Counted from the first letter of the stretch, positions 1 to 10,683 are shown. The stretch is 64,000 bases of DNA from JAFKFH01 sp017307375 (GCA_965229335.1 OZ245874.1:2604001-2668000); one strand, 5' to 3'. Notes: a model not told the origin generated them from the sequence alone. Translations and numbers: made by a program.

Positions 1-1
1 C

Positions 2-1543
2 GACCATGCACTGCTGGCGCTGGCGGCGATGCATGTCGGCGTCCCCTACACGCCGCTGTCGCCGGCCTATTCGCTGGTCTCGACCGATCACGGCAAGCTG
101 CGCCATGTCGTCAACCTGCTGACCCCCGGGCTGATCTTTGCCGCCGACGGTGCGGCTTTCGGCCGGGCGATCGCCGCGCTGCCGCCGGATGTCGAACTGG
201 TGGTGTCGGCCAACTTGCCGGTCGGACGCCAGGCGACGCTGCTGGCCGACATGGCCGCCACCCCCGCCACCGCCGCCGTCGATCGCGCCCATGATGCGGT
301 CGGCCCCGATACCGTCGCCAAGATCCTGTTCACCTCGGGGTCGACGGGCCTGCCCAAAGGCGTGATCAACACCCAGCGCATGCTGTGCTCGAACCAGCAG
401 ATGCTGCGCGACGTCTTCTGCTTCCTGGGCGACGAACCGCCGGTGATCGTCGACTGGCTGCCGTGGAACCATACCTTCGGTTCCAACCACAATTTCGGCA
501 TGATGATCTACAACGGCGGCACCCTCTATATCGATGACGGCAAGCCGATGCCCGGGGCGATCGCCGCGACCGTCGCCAACCTGCGCGAGATCGCGCCGAC
601 GGCCTATTTCAACGTACCCAAGGGGTACGAGGCACTGCTGCCTTATCTGCAGGCCGAGCCCGATCTGTGCCGGCTGTTCTTCAGCCGGCTCAGGATGATG
701 TACTACGCCGGGGCGGGCATGGCCCCGCATGTCTGGGACGCGCTGACCGAACTGGCGCGCGAGCACGCGCCCTATGACGTCCTGATCGCGACCGGCCTGG
801 GCGCGACCGAGACCGCGCCGTTCGCGCTGTCGGCCAGCTGGCCGGTCAGCCGGCCGGGCCTGGTCGGCCTGCCGGTCCAGGGTGTGGAACTCAAGCTGGC
901 GCCGGTCGGTCACAAGCTCGAGGCGCGCGTCCGGGGCCCGTCGATCACCCCGGGCTACTGGCGCCAGGACGACCTGACGGCGAAGGCGTTCGACGAGGAA
1001 GGCTTCTACCGGTTCGGCGACGCGCTGCGCTTCGTCGATGAAACCGACGTGATGCAGGGCTTCGAGTTCGATGGCCGGATCGCCGAGGATTTCAAGCTGT
1101 CGACCGGCACCTGGGTCTCGGTCCTTACGCTGCGCACCCGGCTGATCGGCGAAGCGGCGCCGCTGGTGCGCGACGTCGTCATCGCCGGTCACGACCAGGA
1201 TTTTGTCACGGCGCTGATCTTTCCCGACCTCGAGGCCTGCCGGGCGCGCTGCCCGGACGTACCGCCCGCCGGGCTGCTGAAGGCGCCGGTGATCCGACGC
1301 CATTTCCAGCAGGCGCTGGACGTGCTGGCGGCGCGCGCCACCGGCTCGGCCAACCGCATTGCGCGGGCGGTGCTGCTGGAGGAATTGCCGTCGATCGATG
1401 CCGGCGAGGTCACCGACAAGGGATCGATCAACCAGCGCGCGGTGCTCGACCACCGCAAGGCCATCGTCCAGGCGCTCTATGCCGCCGTGCCCCCGTCCGA
1501 CGTTCTTGTCGCCGCATCGGAGAAGTCCAGCCATGTCGCCTAA
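2..1543 (+). CDS. Feruloyl-CoA synthase-like AMP-dependent ligase (5' partial)
   Basis: The protein activates an aromatic or fatty carboxylic acid to its CoA thioester through an acyl-adenylate. The frame is open to the window edge, so the N-terminus lies upstream; an internal ATG at 29 is not the true start. The P-loop-like motif TSGSTGLPKG, the block DWLPWNHTFGSNHN, the A5-type motif GLGATETAPF and the late block EDFKLSTGTWV all fit the feruloyl-CoA synthase branch better than medium-chain acyl-CoA synthetases. The stop overlaps the next gene by 11 bp, so ligase, thiolase and thioesterase probably form one operon. The substrate is inferred; another phenylpropanoid or aryl acid is possible. 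Confidence 0.8.
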   Translation, partial: DHALLALAAMHVGVPYTPLSPAYSLVSTDHGKLRHVVNLLTPGLIFAADGAAFGRAIAALPPDVELVVSANLPVGRQATLLADMAATPATAAVDRAHDAVGPDTVAKILFTSGSTGLPKGVINTQRMLCSNQQMLRDVFCFLGDEPPVIVDWLPWNHTFGSNHNFGMMIYNGGTLYIDDGKPMPGAIAATVANLREIAPTAYFNVPKGYEALLPYLQAEPDLCRLFFSRLRMMYYAGAGMAPHVWDALTELAREHAPYDVLIATGLGATETAPFALSASWPVSRPGLVGLPVQGVELKLAPVGHKLEARVRGPSITPGYWRQDDLTAKAFDEEGFYRFGDALRFVDETDVMQGFEFDGRIAEDFKLSTGTWVSVLTLRTRLIGEAAPLVRDVVIAGHDQDFVTALIFPDLEACRARCPDVPPAGLLKAPVIRRHFQQALDVLAARATGSANRIARAVLLEELPSIDAGEVTDKGSINQRAVLDHRKAIVQALYAAVPPSDVLVAASEKSSHVA

Positions 1544-2777
1544 AGGTCTATTGTCGCAATTCGGAGACGTCTGGCTGGTCGACGGCGTGCGCACGCCGTT
1601 CGCCGACTATAACGGCGTACTGGGCCTGATCTCGCCGATCGACCTGGGAATCAAGGCCGCCCGGGCGGTGCTCGCCCGCAGTGCCACCGCGCCGGCGGAC
1701 GTCGGCATGGTCGTCGCCGGCAACATGGCCCAGGCCTCGTTCGACGCCTACATGCTGCCGCGCCATGTCGGACTTTACGCGGGCGTGCCGATCGAGGTGC
1801 CTGCGCATATGGTGCAGCGCGTCTGCGGCACCGGCATCGAGGTCATCATCCAGGTTGCCGATGCGATCACCGCCGGCAAGGTCGAACTGGGGCTGTGCGT
1901 CGGCGCCGAATCGATGAGCCGCAATCCGGTCGCCGCCTATACCCATCGCGGCGGCTTCCGCATGGGCCAGGTCGAATTCAAGGATTTCCTGTGGGAAGCC
2001 CTGCTCGATCCCGCGGCGAACGTCACCATGGGTGGCACGGCCGAGAACCTGGCCAAGCGCTACGGCATCACGCGCGAGGAAACCGACCGGTTTGCCGCGG
2101 CAAGCTTCGCCCGCGCCGTCGCCGCGCAGGAATCGGGTTTCCTGGCCGGCGAGATCGTGCCGGTGACCAGCGAGACCTTCAGCCGCGACGGACTGAACGA
2201 CCGCGGGATCAAACTGCCGCGGGGCGTCGACAGCTTCGCCGCCGACGACCATGTCCGCCCGTCGAGCTACGAAACGCTCGCCAAGATCCGCCCGGCGTTC
2301 GGGGGCGTGCAGACCGGCGGCAATTCGTCGGCGGTGGTCGATGGCGCGGCCGCGGCGCTGGTTGCGGGCGGCGACTATGTCCGCCGCCGCGGCGTCAAGC
2401 CGCTCGGGCGCGTGGTCGCCGGCCTCGCCGTCGGCGTGCCCCCCGACATCATGGGCATCGGCCCGGCCCCGGCGATCCAGGGGCTGCTGGCCGCGCGCGG
2501 CCTGAAGATCGGCGATATCGACCGGGTCGAGATCAACGAAGCCTTCGGTGCTCAGGCCATCGCCTGCATGCGCGAGCTGGGGCTTGACCATGACCGGCTG
2601 AACGTGAACGGTGGTGCCATCGCCATCGGCCATCCGCTGGGGGCCACCGGCATCCGCCTGTCGGTCACCGTGGCGCGCGAGCTGAAGCGGTCCGGCGGGC
2701 GCTGGGGCATCGCCTCGGCCTGCATCGGTGGCGGCCAGGGCATCGCCCTGCTGATCGAAAACGAAGAGGGGAACTGA
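1533..2777 (+). CDS. Thiolase family acetyl-CoA acyltransferase
   Basis: This 414-residue protein cleaves 3-ketoacyl-CoA with CoA, or runs in the condensing direction. The catalytic residues are visible: nucleophile Cys98 in QRVCGTGIEV, His367 in GGAIAIGHPLGATG and Cys397 in CIGGGQGIA. The ATG at 1533 is chosen because homology begins directly after it (VWLVDGVRTPF); the open frame extends upstream only inside the ligase gene. It overlaps the ligase gene by 11 bp, which implies translational coupling. With a feruloyl-CoA-synthase-like ligase before it and a hotdog thioesterase after it, a CoA-dependent beta-oxidation of an aryl-propanoid side chain is a reasonable inference, although no hydratase or dehydrogenase is seen here. 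Confidence 0.9.
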   Translation: MSPKGLLSQFGDVWLVDGVRTPFADYNGVLGLISPIDLGIKAARAVLARSATAPADVGMVVAGNMAQASFDAYMLPRHVGLYAGVPIEVPAHMVQRVCGTGIEVIIQVADAITAGKVELGLCVGAESMSRNPVAAYTHRGGFRMGQVEFKDFLWEALLDPAANVTMGGTAENLAKRYGITREETDRFAAASFARAVAAQESGFLAGEIVPVTSETFSRDGLNDRGIKLPRGVDSFAADDHVRPSSYETLAKIRPAFGGVQTGGNSSAVVDGAAAALVAGGDYVRRRGVKPLGRVVAGLAVGVPPDIMGIGPAPAIQGLLAARGLKIGDIDRVEINEAFGAQAIACMRELGLDHDRLNVNGGAIAIGHPLGATGIRLSVTVARELKRSGGRWGIASACIGGGQGIALLIENEEGN

Positions 2778-2784
2778 CAGTCCG

Positions 2785-3198
2785 ATGCTGATCAACCGCC
2801 GGACCATCCGGATCGAATGGGGCGACTGCGATCCGGCCAACATCGTGTTCTATCCGCGGTATTTCGAGTGGTTCGATGCCTCGGCCTCGCAATTGTTCGA
2901 GCGCCTGGGCAAGCCGGTGCAGGAAATCTTCCGCGAGCATGGCGTGATCGGCATGGCGCTGGTCGATGCCCGCGCCCGCTTCATCATCCCGTCGAAGACG
3001 TCCGACGTGCTGACCATCGAGTCCGGCGTTTTCGAATGGGGCAAGTCGAGCTTCAAGCTGCAGCACAAGTTCTACAAGGACGGCCAGCTGGCGCTGGAAG
3101 GCGAGGAGACCCGCGTCTGGGTCGGGCCGCACCCCGACGATCCCAACCGGATGCGCGGCGTGCCGATCGCCCAGTCGATCAAGGACGGCCTGTCCTGA
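2785..3198 (+). CDS. 4-hydroxybenzoyl-CoA thioesterase family hotdog protein
   Basis: This 137-residue single-hotdog thioesterase is expected to hydrolyse an acyl- or aroyl-CoA. The N-terminal signature EWGDCDPANIVFYPRYFEW contains the conserved Asp and the Tyr/Phe-rich segment of the 4HBT family. Its length is typical. The ATG lies 7 bp after the thiolase stop, so it is almost certainly the last gene of the ligase-thiolase-thioesterase operon. It would release the free acid from the CoA ester made by the upstream enzymes. The exact substrate cannot be read from sequence. Confidence 0.88.
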   Translation: MLINRRTIRIEWGDCDPANIVFYPRYFEWFDASASQLFERLGKPVQEIFREHGVIGMALVDARARFIIPSKTSDVLTIESGVFEWGKSSFKLQHKFYKDGQLALEGEETRVWVGPHPDDPNRMRGVPIAQSIKDGLS

Positions 3199-3201
3199 GC
3201 G

Positions 3202-3227
3202 GAAAGGGCCCCTCGCGGGGCCCTTTC
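3202..3227. terminator. Bidirectional hairpin terminator between convergent genes
   Basis: An 11-bp perfect stem (GAAAGGGCCCC with GGGGCCCTTTC) closes a TCGC tetraloop in the 34 bp between the stops of two convergent genes. The A-rich left and T-rich right stem bases suit both directions, though no long U-tract follows. Confidence 0.75.
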
Positions 3228-3232
3228 GACGT

Positions 3233-4042
3233 TTACGGCAACTGGCCGAGGGTGATCGAGCCGGCGCCCGGGGGCAGGCCGTTCAGCACGGCCGAGCCGG
3301 CCGGGTTGATCTGCATCGTGACGGTGTTGTAGGGGCCGAGCTGGGTCGGCATCGACGTCGTCGGCGGCGGGAAGGTGTTGCCCCCGGAGAAGACGAAGGC
3401 CGCACCCTGGTAGAGCAGCGGGGAAACCATCGCCCCGCCGGCATAGGACCAGGTCGAGGTGCCGGCCGCCGTGCCGCTGGTATTGACGACCAGGGCGAAG
3501 ACCAGCGCACCGGTACCCGGGGCCGTGGTCGGCGCGTTGATGAAATAGTAGGGCTGGCCGTAAGGGCCCGACGACAGCGGTGCGTACCAGCGCGCGCCCG
3601 GCGCGTCGCTGGTCGGCGGTTGCGTCGCGGTGCCGGTGGGCCGGATCGCCCGGGTGGTGCCGACGAAGGCGGCGGTTCCCGACGTCGTGGCGGTACCGCT
3701 GGCGGCCGAGTTGAACGCCAGGCTGATCGTGCCGAAATAATTGACCTGGGTATAGCTGGTATCGCCGTGCTGGTCGGTCACGAGGCCGTATTGCAGGATC
3801 GGGCCGGTGCAGGGATTGGCGCCGATCGGGCAGGTGAAGGTGTACCATTGCTGGGTCCCGAGCTGGGAAACCAGAAAGGCGACCCGCAACTGCCCCTGCG
3901 ACGGCGCGATCAGGTAGCTGTGCCCGTCGTCGTCCAGCCACTGGCCATAGACCGGGGTTTGCGCGGCTGCTGCCCCGGCCATGCCGAAGGCCAGAAGCCC
4001 GGCGGCGACTGCCGCCATGCGCCGGATGATCTTTCCCACCAT
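3233..4042 (-). CDS. Secreted protein of unknown function
   Basis: I do not recognise this 269-residue protein. It begins with a clear Sec signal peptide: a basic n-region (GKIIRR), a hydrophobic stretch and an AAAAQ-type cleavage site near residue 28. The mature part is rich in Thr, Ser, Pro, Gly and Ala, contains one close Cys pair (FTCPIGANPC), and has no membrane helix, so a periplasmic or exported beta-rich protein is likely. The ATG at 4042 was chosen because GGAGAG lies 7 nt upstream and the signal peptide starts directly after it; an ATG at 4057 and a TTG at 4060 are alternatives. It is convergent with the thioesterase operon and transcribed alone. Confidence 0.7.
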   Translation of the reverse strand: MVGKIIRRMAAVAAGLLAFGMAGAAAAQTPVYGQWLDDDGHSYLIAPSQGQLRVAFLVSQLGTQQWYTFTCPIGANPCTGPILQYGLVTDQHGDTSYTQVNYFGTISLAFNSAASGTATTSGTAAFVGTTRAIRPTGTATQPPTSDAPGARWYAPLSSGPYGQPYYFINAPTTAPGTGALVFALVVNTSGTAAGTSTWSYAGGAMVSPLLYQGAAFVFSGGNTFPPPTTSMPTQLGPYNTVTMQINPAGSAVLNGLPPGAGSITLGQLP

Positions 4043-4177
4043 GTCAGTACTCTCCATCAAGTCGGGCCGCGCCGGCCCCGACGGCGGCCCGGCCCCATGC
4101 TCCCCGTCCGGATCATACCCAGCCGGCGCCGCCCGCGTCAGCGTCCGTTCCGCGATTGAACGGAATGTGATCCTTGC

Positions 4178-5326
4178 TCAGTCGCCCAACAACTTGCCGG
4201 TCCGCTCGGGCAGCGGTTCGGCCGAAGCGATCTTGGCGATGCGGTAGCCCGGCCGGGCGAAGCGCTGCTCGGTGCGGGCGAAGACCCGGCCGGCACTGCG
4301 GCAGGTGACGGCCGTGCGGCCGCCGGTGGGGTCGACCATCTCGGCGATGGTCGTGCCCGGGCCCACCACCGCGCCCAGCGGTACGCGATAGACGATCAGT
4401 CCCGGGACCGGGGCCTTGACCGCCTCGAGCCCGGCCAGCGGCGTTGCCGGATGGGCATGAGCGGGCAGGGGGCCGGGGTCGCCGGCGATGACGCCGCGCC
4501 GCTGCAGGAAGCGATGCAGCCCGGCCGCGTCGCTTGCCGCCAGTTCGTCCTCGACCAGGTTGGCCCCGCGCAGTTCGACCGTCGCGGCAAAGCAGGCCGA
4601 CGGAATCGGCAGGTCGGGGAAGCGCTTGGCCAGCGCCCACCAGGGGCCGCTCACCGCCTCGTCGAACGGATTGCCGCCGGAGACCTCGGCCAGCAGCGTG
4701 ACGGTCGCGGCCATGTCGGCGGCCAACTGCTCGCCGGCATCCGGCCACAGTGCCGGCCCCATGTAGAGGTGCAGTTCGGCATCGGTGTCGGCGTGCAGGT
4801 CGAGCACGTAATCGGCATCGTGGCTCAGCCTGAGCAGGGTCAGGCGCAGCGCCGCCAGTTCGCTTTCCGGCTTCAGGCCAGCGATCGCCCCGCCCATCGC
4901 CGCGCGGATCGTGGCGATATTGGCCTGCGCGTCGCCGCCCAGCCGCCCGGCGATGTCGCCGCCGATCAGCTCGGCCAGATCGGGATAGTCGCGGTTGAAA
5001 TTGCTGCCCGAGCCGATTTCGTAGCGGCCGAGCAGGGTGGTGTTGACCGTCTGCGACAGGCCGATCGGGTTGGCGACCGGCACCACCACGATCTCGCCCT
5101 GGACGCGCCCGGCGACCTGGTCCTGGTCCAGTCGCGCCAGCAGATGGTGCAGCGCCAGCATGCCCGGCAGTTCGTCGGCATGCAGGCCGGCCTGCAGATA
5201 GACCTTGGGCCTTGCCCCGAGGCGACCATAGCGATAGACCTGCAGCCGGCGGGCGGTGCCCGGGGCGACTTCCGGCAGGGTGATGGTTTCGTGCCGGGCC
5301 TGGTAGCCGGCCGTGTCGGTGGTCAT
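4178..5326 (-). CDS. Succinylglutamate desuccinylase/aspartoacylase family zinc hydrolase
   Basis: This 382-residue member of the M14-like AstE/AspA family removes an acyl group from an N-acyl amino acid or cleaves a related amide in the cytoplasm. Zinc ligands are visible: His49 and Glu52 in GLHADELPG, and His178 in YVLDLHADTD. The core motifs VVPVANPIGL and NFNRDYPD also match the family. The C-terminal segment (PGLIVYRVPLGAVVGPG) is a beta domain typical of these enzymes. It is divergent from the leucine-dehydrogenase-like gene, with a 215-bp intergenic region between them. The acyl substrate is unknown. Confidence 0.88.
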   Translation of the reverse strand: MTTDTAGYQARHETITLPEVAPGTARRLQVYRYGRLGARPKVYLQAGLHADELPGMLALHHLLARLDQDQVAGRVQGEIVVVPVANPIGLSQTVNTTLLGRYEIGSGSNFNRDYPDLAELIGGDIAGRLGGDAQANIATIRAAMGGAIAGLKPESELAALRLTLLRLSHDADYVLDLHADTDAELHLYMGPALWPDAGEQLAADMAATVTLLAEVSGGNPFDEAVSGPWWALAKRFPDLPIPSACFAATVELRGANLVEDELAASDAAGLHRFLQRRGVIAGDPGPLPAHAHPATPLAGLEAVKAPVPGLIVYRVPLGAVVGPGTTIAEMVDPTGGRTAVTCRSAGRVFARTEQRFARPGYRIAKIASAEPLPERTGKLLGD

Positions 5327-5541
5327 CCGCGCTCTCCCGAATCGAATGGGGTCGCGATCCTACCCCGTTTGGCGCCGCAGGCGATGCTGCGATCGCCGGT
5401 CTGTGCCGCAGCGGATGCGGGCAGGATCGGCTGTCGCCACAGGATCTGGCGTTTTTCCCATATGGCCCGATCCGGCGTTTCGCGGACCGGTCCCACGGCG
5501 TATGCCGGGCGCAGGCAAGCTCAAGCGAACGAGGCGCGGCC

Positions 5542-6636
5542 ATGACCGTCTTTGCATCGACCGACTACAATGCCCATGAGATCGTGTCCCATTTCCACGA
5601 TCGGGCATCCGGGCTGCGGGCGATCGTCGCGGTCCATTCCACGGTGCTGGGCCCGGCCTTCGGCGGGTGCCGAATGTACCCCTACGCCGATGACGAGGCG
5701 GCATTGGCCGATGCCCTGCGGCTGTCGCGGGCGATGACCTACAAGGCGGCGCTGGCCGGCGTGCCGTTCGGTGGTGGCAAGGCGGTCATCATCGGTGACC
5801 CGGCCCGCGACAAGTCCGATGCGCTGCTGACCGCGATGGCGCGCTTCATCGACAGCTTCGGTGGCCGCTATCAGACGGCCGACGATGTCGGCACCACGGT
5901 GGGCGACATGGCCGTCATGCGCCGGATCACCCCCTATGCCCGCGGCCTGGCCGACGCGGCGGGCGAGCCGTGCCCGGCCACCGCCTGGGGCACCTATCAC
6001 GGCTTGCGCGCCGTCGCCCGCCACCGCTTCGGCCGCCGCGACCTCGCCGGGCTGTCGGTGGCGATCCAGGGGATGGGCAGCGTCGGCAGGCGCCTCGCCG
6101 GCTATCTCGCCGCCGACGGCGTGCGTCTGGTCGTATCGGATATCCGGCCGGAGGCGGTGGCGCGTGCCGTCCGGGCCTTCGGCGCGACCGCGGTGACGCC
6201 CGACCGCATCCTGTTCGAGGACGTCGACATCCTGTCGCCCAACGCGCTCGGCGCCGTGTTCGACGATCGCACGATACCGCAGCTTCGCGCCCGGGCGATC
6301 GCCGGCGCCGCCAACAACCAGCTGGCCCGGCCCGAGCATGGCCGGATGCTGGCCGCCCGCGGCATCACCTATGCGCCGGACTACGTGGTCAATGCCGGCG
6401 GGCTGATCGATGTCGCGCACGAAGGCCCCGGCTACGACCCGCAAACGGTTCTCCACTGCTGTGCGGGCATCGCCGAGACCGTGGCGGCGGTGCTGCGCCG
6501 TGCGGATCGCGACGGGGCGGCCCCGGCCGACATCGCCGACCGCATGGCCGAGGAGTGCCTGGCGGCCGGCGCGGATGCCGATAAACCCCTGGTCAGCGCG
6601 GGCTTCCGCCCCTACGATATCGGCGCTTTGGCGTAA
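5542..6636 (+). CDS. Leucine/phenylalanine dehydrogenase-type amino acid dehydrogenase
   Basis: This 364-residue NAD-dependent enzyme oxidatively deaminates a branched-chain or aromatic amino acid to its 2-oxo acid. The catalytic lysines fall at K68 (MTYKAALAG) and K80 (PFGGGKAVI), the same numbering as in bacillary leucine dehydrogenase. The Rossmann motif QGMGSVGRRLA and the NAD-domain segments IAGAANNQLA and VNAGGLIDV are intact. The start at 5542 gives the family's usual length. An amino acid ABC importer follows 65 bp downstream on the same strand, suggesting uptake and deamination of the same amino acid. Confidence 0.9.
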   Translation: MTVFASTDYNAHEIVSHFHDRASGLRAIVAVHSTVLGPAFGGCRMYPYADDEAALADALRLSRAMTYKAALAGVPFGGGKAVIIGDPARDKSDALLTAMARFIDSFGGRYQTADDVGTTVGDMAVMRRITPYARGLADAAGEPCPATAWGTYHGLRAVARHRFGRRDLAGLSVAIQGMGSVGRRLAGYLAADGVRLVVSDIRPEAVARAVRAFGATAVTPDRILFEDVDILSPNALGAVFDDRTIPQLRARAIAGAANNQLARPEHGRMLAARGITYAPDYVVNAGGLIDVAHEGPGYDPQTVLHCCAGIAETVAAVLRRADRDGAAPADIADRMAEECLAAGADADKPLVSAGFRPYDIGALA

Positions 6637-6701
6637 CAGGGGCCGGGGCGGCACGAACCCGGTTCAACAAGGGCGGCCGCCGCGGCAAGTCGGGGGGCTG
6701 G

Positions 6702-7475
6702 GTGGCGGAAACCGCAATCGCGCTGGAGGTGCAGGACCTCCACAAACGATTTGCCGATCTCGAGGTGCTGAAGGGCATCTCGCTTGCGGCCCGCGAACGG
6801 GACGTGGTGGCGATTCTCGGCTCGTCCGGTTCGGGCAAGTCGACCTTCCTGCGCTGTATCAACCTGCTGGAAACCCCCGATTCGGGTCGCGTCTACGTCA
6901 AGGGCGAACTGATCCGAATGAAGAATTCCGGGGGGCGTCTGGTCGCGGAGGATGCCGGCCAGGTCGACCGGATACGCGCCAAGCTTTCGATGGTCTTCCA
7001 GCAGTTCAACCTTTGGCAGCACATGACGGTGATCGAGAACGTCACCGCGGCGCTGATCCACGTGCTGGGCCAGGACCGCAAGGACGCGCTCGCCAAGGGC
7101 GAGGCGATGCTGGCCAAGGTCGGGGTCGCGGCCAAGCGCGACCAGTATCCGGGGCAGTTGTCCGGCGGCCAGCAGCAGCGGGTGGCGATTGCCCGCGCGC
7201 TCGCCGTCGACCCGGAGGTGATGCTGTTCGACGAGCCGACCTCGGCGCTCGACCCCGAACTGGTGGGCGAGGTTCTCAAGGTGATGCGCGATCTCGCGGC
7301 CGAGGGGCGCACGATGCTCGTGGTCACCCACGAGATCGGGTTCGCGCGCGAAGCGGCGAATCGGGTGATCTTCTTCCATCAGGGGCGCATCGAGGAGGAG
7401 GGGGCGCCGACTGACGTGCTGGCCCGTCCGACATCCGAACGCCTGCGCCAGTTCCTGTCCGGCAACCTGAAATAG
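6702..7475 (+). CDS. Polar amino acid ABC transporter ATP-binding protein (HisP/GlnQ type)
   Basis: This 257-residue cytoplasmic ATPase energises amino acid import. It has Walker A GSSGSGKST at residues 40-48, the signature LSGGQQQR, Walker B VMLFDEPTSALD and the switch His in VVTHEIGFA. The insertion RLVAEDAGQVDRIRAKL after Walker A resembles HisP-type proteins for basic amino acids. Translation begins at GTG 6702, the only start before the conserved N-terminus. The permease gene follows after 3 bp. No substrate-binding protein and only one permease are present, so the system needs partners encoded elsewhere. Confidence 0.92.
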   Translation: MAETAIALEVQDLHKRFADLEVLKGISLAARERDVVAILGSSGSGKSTFLRCINLLETPDSGRVYVKGELIRMKNSGGRLVAEDAGQVDRIRAKLSMVFQQFNLWQHMTVIENVTAALIHVLGQDRKDALAKGEAMLAKVGVAAKRDQYPGQLSGGQQQRVAIARALAVDPEVMLFDEPTSALDPELVGEVLKVMRDLAAEGRTMLVVTHEIGFAREAANRVIFFHQGRIEEEGAPTDVLARPTSERLRQFLSGNLK

Positions 7476-7478
7476 CCG

Positions 7479-8171
7479 ATGGGATTTCTCGAGCTGATCC
7501 AGAACTGGGGGCCGCGCCTGCTCGAAGGCGCCATGGTGACCCTCCAGCTCGTGATCCTGTCGGGCGCGGCGGGCCTGGTGCTGGCGGTACCGATCGCGCT
7601 GGCGCTGGTCGCCGCCAATCCGCTGCTGCGCTGGCCGGCCTACGGCTATTCGCTGTTCTTCCGCGGGACGCCGCTGCTGGTGCAGATATTTCTGCTCTAT
7701 TTCGGCCTGGGCCAGTTCGCCTGGATGCGCGACTCGTTGCTCTGGCCGCTTCTGCGCGAGCCTTACGCCTGCGCGCTGATCGCATTTTCGCTGAACACCG
7801 CCGCCTATACGGGTGAACTTTTGCGCGGCGGCATCCGCGCGGTGCCGCGGGGCGAGGTCGAGGCGGCGCGCTCCTGCGGCATGTCGACCTGGATGACCTA
7901 TCGCCTGATCGTGCTGCCGCGGGCCTTCCGGATCATCCTGCCGGCCTATTCGAACGAACTGATCCTGCTGCTCAAGGCCTCGTCGCTCGCCTCGACGATC
8001 ACCCTTCTCGATCTGATGGGGGTGGCGCGGCTGGCGGTGGCCAAGACCTACGCGCCGATCCAGCTCTTCATCATCGCCGGCGCGATCTACTACGTGATGA
8101 CGCTGGTGATCAGCTACGGCCTGCGCCGGCTCGAGGGCCGGATCAATCGCTACCTGCAACTGGCGCGCTGA
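7479..8171 (+). CDS. Amino acid ABC transporter permease (HisM type)
   Basis: This 230-residue inner-membrane permease has about five hydrophobic helices. It has the family motifs FFRGTPLLVQ and the cytoplasmic EAA loop GEVEAARSCGMSTWMTYRLIVLPRA, which contacts the ATPase. Similarity to HisM (the shared segment LPAYSNELILLLKAS) supports a basic or polar amino acid substrate. It directly follows its ATPase and is the last gene before the rRNA operon. HisP-type systems normally use two different permeases, and the second is missing here. Confidence 0.9.
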   Translation: MGFLELIQNWGPRLLEGAMVTLQLVILSGAAGLVLAVPIALALVAANPLLRWPAYGYSLFFRGTPLLVQIFLLYFGLGQFAWMRDSLLWPLLREPYACALIAFSLNTAAYTGELLRGGIRAVPRGEVEAARSCGMSTWMTYRLIVLPRAFRIILPAYSNELILLLKASSLASTITLLDLMGVARLAVAKTYAPIQLFIIAGAIYYVMTLVISYGLRRLEGRINRYLQLAR

Positions 8172-8528
8172 TTCGCCGCCTTCGCGGCGGGAACGGCCGC
8201 AAATCTCCGCCAGAAGTATCAAATCCGATTTTTTTGCGCCGCCCGAGGTGATTCGCTGCCCGGTGATTCGGCGCCTGTTGGCTGATTCGGGCCTGCGGCG
8301 AAAAAAAATTTTGGGCGGAATTTCCCGTAAACATTGTTGTTTCAGGTCTCAGAGCAACTCGTGAACCCGGTCCGGGATGATGGTCGACGCGGACGGTCCC
8401 CAGCATCTTGCGATGTGCAGCGCAGCATCGCCTAAAGGGAGTACGTGCGCGTATGTGCGTTCAATTCCAACCTGTTGGGTGGGTTGTGGGGGAGTTTGTG
8501 GGTTGCCAAAAAAACTTCAAAAAAGGGT
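8172..8528. other. Gene-free region upstream of rrn promoter, with GANTC cluster
   Basis: No gene is supported here. A short hairpin follows the permease stop (CCGCC-TTCGC-GGCGG at 8176-8190), a weak terminator at best. TGATTCG occurs three times (8249, 8264, 8283), each containing a GANTC site, and a fourth GATTC overlaps the permease stop. AT-rich blocks near 8298-8345 could serve as upstream promoter elements for the rRNA operon. Confidence 0.5.
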
Positions 8529-8557
8529 TTGACGGTTTTGGAAGTGGGGCCTATAAA
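8529..8557 (+). promoter_or_regulatory. Sigma-70 promoter of the rRNA operon
   Basis: The -35 box TTGACG (8529-8534) and -10 box TATAAA (8552-8557) are separated by exactly 17 bp. A-rich DNA lies directly upstream (8509-8524) like an UP element. A GC-rich discriminator follows, as expected for stringently controlled rRNA promoters. No other equally good promoter is visible before the 16S gene. Confidence 0.75.
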
Positions 8558-8997
8558 CCGCCCCACGACGCGGCCGGGCTGGTCGAGAGGTTGGCCCGGG
8601 GGCGGTTGGTTCGTCTCTAAAAAAGGTGTTGCGCTTCGGTGCGGATCTGATTAGAAGGTGGCCCGGCCGGCGGACGGAAGGTTCTGGAGCGGAGACGCTT
8701 CGGGGTTTGAAGTTTCGGTCGTTTGTTCTTGGACATTGTAAGAAGCGATGGAAGGGATACGTGGGCGGCGGCCTGCGACACTCGAAAGAGTGAAGCAACA
8801 CCGACGTTCGATGTATCTCTGATCACTTGGAGAGGTTAGCCGGGGAGACCTGGTTGACTGATCTGGTGGTCTGACAGATGCGTTGGGAACCGGCTTCGGC
8901 TGGTTCCAAGGGACTGGGTTTCGGCCTGGTCCCGAGCTTTGAACGATCGGCTCTTGACGGTGTTCGTTTGGGTTTCGGCCTGAATGGATATCCCAGT
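8558..8997 (+). promoter_or_regulatory. rRNA leader with boxA-like antitermination element and hairpins
   Basis: This is the transcribed leader between promoter and 16S rRNA. TGTTCTTGGACAT at 8724-8736 resembles the alphaproteobacterial boxA. A UUCG-loop hairpin lies at 8886-8907 (GGAACCGGC with GCTGGTTCC, one G-U pair) and a second at about 8910-8933 (GGGAC with GTCCC ends). These are probably processing or antitermination structures. Translations through this leader are not genes. Confidence 0.6.
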
Positions 8998-10485
<1,488 letters not shown>

Positions 10486-10683
10486 GGATGTTCCGGTTGG
10501 ACCGTAGAGCTTCGGTTCTCGGTCATTGGAACAACCCCAGCAAAGATGCCCGGATAGTCTTCCGGGCATGGCCGCCGCCTTCGTATTCCATCCATCGCTA
10601 AATCCAAGAGCGGACAACGCAAAGCCTGGTTCTCGAGAGAGGGCAGGGCGATCGCGTTGTCCTCTGTACTCTGATTGATCTCC

